DNA from: Dokdonella sp.
Lineage (GTDB): Bacteria > Pseudomonadota > Gammaproteobacteria > Xanthomonadales > Rhodanobacteraceae
Direction: 5' to 3'
DNA: 7,607 bases
NCBI GenBank assembly: GCA_030150315.1
Contig: JASLGB010000317.1
Span: 1 to 7,607 of the forward strand
Shown: positions 6,570 through 7,607 of the stretch, one piece after another
How the letters are laid out: every line of letters begins with the position of its first letter
How positions within the stretch are numbered: the first letter of the stretch is position 1
Translations under genes and position numbers: made by a program
Notes under the pieces: model-generated
What the model saw: only the letters and a program-made list of their open reading frames with translations
What the model was told of the DNA's origin: nothing
The model's database searches: none

Positions 6570-7583
6570 ATGCGGGCATTCGGTGCGGCAGGCGGAACGG
6601 GATCGTGGCTGCTGCGTGCGGCTTCGCTGGTACTGGCGATCTGCATCGTCCTGGTGCTGGCGCTGATGTGGTGGTGGAGCACCGAGCCGGACCAGTTCGA
6701 CGTGGTCGCCACCACCCAGGTGCGTTCCGCGGCTAAGAACCAGCCGGTGGTGACCGGCAGTGTCACCACCTCGACGCTGATGACCATGGCCGAGACCCTG
6801 CTCGACAAGCGCGGCGGTTACCTCAGCAACGACAAGCTGCCGCCCGGGCTGTTCATGGACGACATTCCCAACTGGGAGTTCGGCGTGCTCACCGCCACGC
6901 GTGACCTGGCGCGCGAGATGCGCAACAAGTTCGCGCGCTCGCAGTCGCAGTCGGAGGAAGACGTCGACCTCAAGGAGGCCGACCCGTTGTTCTCCAGCCC
7001 GAACGACCGCTGGCTGCTGCCGTCGTCGGAAAGCCAGTACCGCAAGGCGATCGGTCGTCTCGACGGCTATTACACGCGGCTTGGAAAGAACGACCCGAAC
7101 GGCGCGCAGTTCTACCCGCGCGCGGACAATCTCGCAGATTATCTGGATCTGGTATCCGGTCGCCTCGGCAGCCTGTCGCAGCGGCTTTCGGCGAGTGCCG
7201 GGCAGTTGCTGCTGGAAGGCGATGCGCCGGTGGATGGCGCCGAGGTCACGCAGAAGTCGGCCAAGGCGCAGGTGGTGCGCACGCCGTGGACGAAGATCGA
7301 CGACATCTTCTACGAGTCGCGCGGCTATACCTGGGCCTTGCTGGAGCAGCTGCGCGCGTTCGAAGTGGACTTCGGCCCGACCCTGCAGCGCAAGGGCGCC
7401 CTGGTCAGCCTGAAGCAGATCATCCGCGAACTGGAAGAGGCGCAAAAGCCGGTACGCAGCCCGATCATCCTCAACGGAACACCGTTCGGTTTCTTCGCCA
7501 ATCATTCGCTGGTGATGGCCAACTACATTTCGCGCGCCAACGCCGCGGTCATCGACCTGCGCGAACTGTTGAAGCGCGGTTGA
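6570..7583 (+). CDS. DUF2333 family membrane-anchored protein
   Basis: 337 residues. A single membrane segment lies at about 13-36 (LVLAICIVLVLALMWWW), so the remaining roughly 300 residues should face the periplasm with the N-terminus inside. The most conserved parts are near the C-terminus: PWTKIDDIFYESRGYTWALL (239-258), LRAFEVDF (261-268), LKQIIRELE (281-289) and SPIILNGTPFGFFANHSLVM (297-316), then YISRANAAVIDLRELL. These match DUF2333, a family of unknown function in gammaproteobacteria such as Pseudomonas and Xanthomonas relatives (from memory). No catalytic motif is recognisable. The ribosome-binding site is poor (AGCGGA at 6563-6568 at most). It lies 76 bases after the ferritin-like gene with a strong hairpin between. 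The family is confident, the function unknown. Confidence 0.88.
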   Translation: MRAFGAAGGTGSWLLRAASLVLAICIVLVLALMWWWSTEPDQFDVVATTQVRSAAKNQPVVTGSVTTSTLMTMAETLLDKRGGYLSNDKLPPGLFMDDIPNWEFGVLTATRDLAREMRNKFARSQSQSEEDVDLKEADPLFSSPNDRWLLPSSESQYRKAIGRLDGYYTRLGKNDPNGAQFYPRADNLADYLDLVSGRLGSLSQRLSASAGQLLLEGDAPVDGAEVTQKSAKAQVVRTPWTKIDDIFYESRGYTWALLEQLRAFEVDFGPTLQRKGALVSLKQIIRELEEAQKPVRSPIILNGTPFGFFANHSLVMANYISRANAAVIDLRELLKRG

Positions 7584-7585
7584 TG

Positions 7586-7604
7586 GGCCGCTGCCGGCGC
7601 GGCC
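7586..7604 (+). terminator. Possible hairpin after the DUF2333 gene
   Basis: GGCCGC (7586-7591) pairs with GCGGCC (7599-7604) around a 7-base loop, starting 3 bases after the stop. The window ends 3 bases later, so a T tract cannot be checked. Confidence 0.3.
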
Positions 7605-7607
7605 GGT

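Noticed and set aside
6324..7505. A 393-residue open frame on the - strand across the DUF2333 gene
   Set aside because: It is antisense to a recognised gene, has an Arg-rich low-complexity translation, and no domain or ribosome-binding site supports it.

Overview
This is a GC-rich, densely coded stretch of bacterial chromosome with all six recognisable genes on the + strand. It most resembles a gammaproteobacterium of the Lysobacterales (Xanthomonadales). The pointers are a ThiC with the N-terminus usual there, a TPR-type sulfotransferase, a DUF2333 protein, and a secreted protein carrying an IFxDGF(E/D) motif near its C-terminus. This placement comes from recalled family features, not a search. 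I see no insertion sequence, CRISPR array, tRNA, rRNA or phage gene; the content looks like ordinary core and near-core genome.

Layout. (1) 1-525: 3' part of an exported-protein gene, unrecognised family. (2) 535-2091: TPR-sulfotransferase, 9 bases downstream and probably cotranscribed. (3) 2092-2300: leader with a clear TPP (THI-box) riboswitch and a readable expression platform, then thiC (2301-4178), the HMP-P synthase of thiamine biosynthesis. (4) 4179-4364: two terminator-like hairpins, a possible promoter and a perfect 16-base palindrome, then sodC (4365-4877), a periplasmic Cu,Zn superoxide dismutase. (5) 4878-5030: two more hairpins and an inverted repeat next to the start of a GNAT acetyltransferase (5031-5486). 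(6) 5487-5896: about 400 bases with no convincing gene but several hairpins and a TATAAT box, then a bacterioferritin-like diiron protein (5897-6493). (7) 6494-6569: a 15-pair hairpin, then a membrane-anchored DUF2333 protein (6570-7583).

The genes look like separate transcription units rather than one operon, apart from the first two. sodC and the ferritin-like gene would both act against oxidative or iron stress, and ThiC carries an oxygen-sensitive Fe-S cluster, but nothing in the sequence shows a shared regulator.

The best observation is the thiC leader. Two mutually exclusive helices link the aptamer's P1 strand to the thiC ribosome-binding site, which gives a specific model of translational control. 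Other leads are amino-acid changes at cofactor-contact positions in the sulfotransferase (A395 where Ser is usual) and in the ferritin-like protein (Q83 where the haem Met would be), and dyad symmetries before sodC, the GNAT gene and the ferritin-like gene. I did not find a clearly new biological system here.
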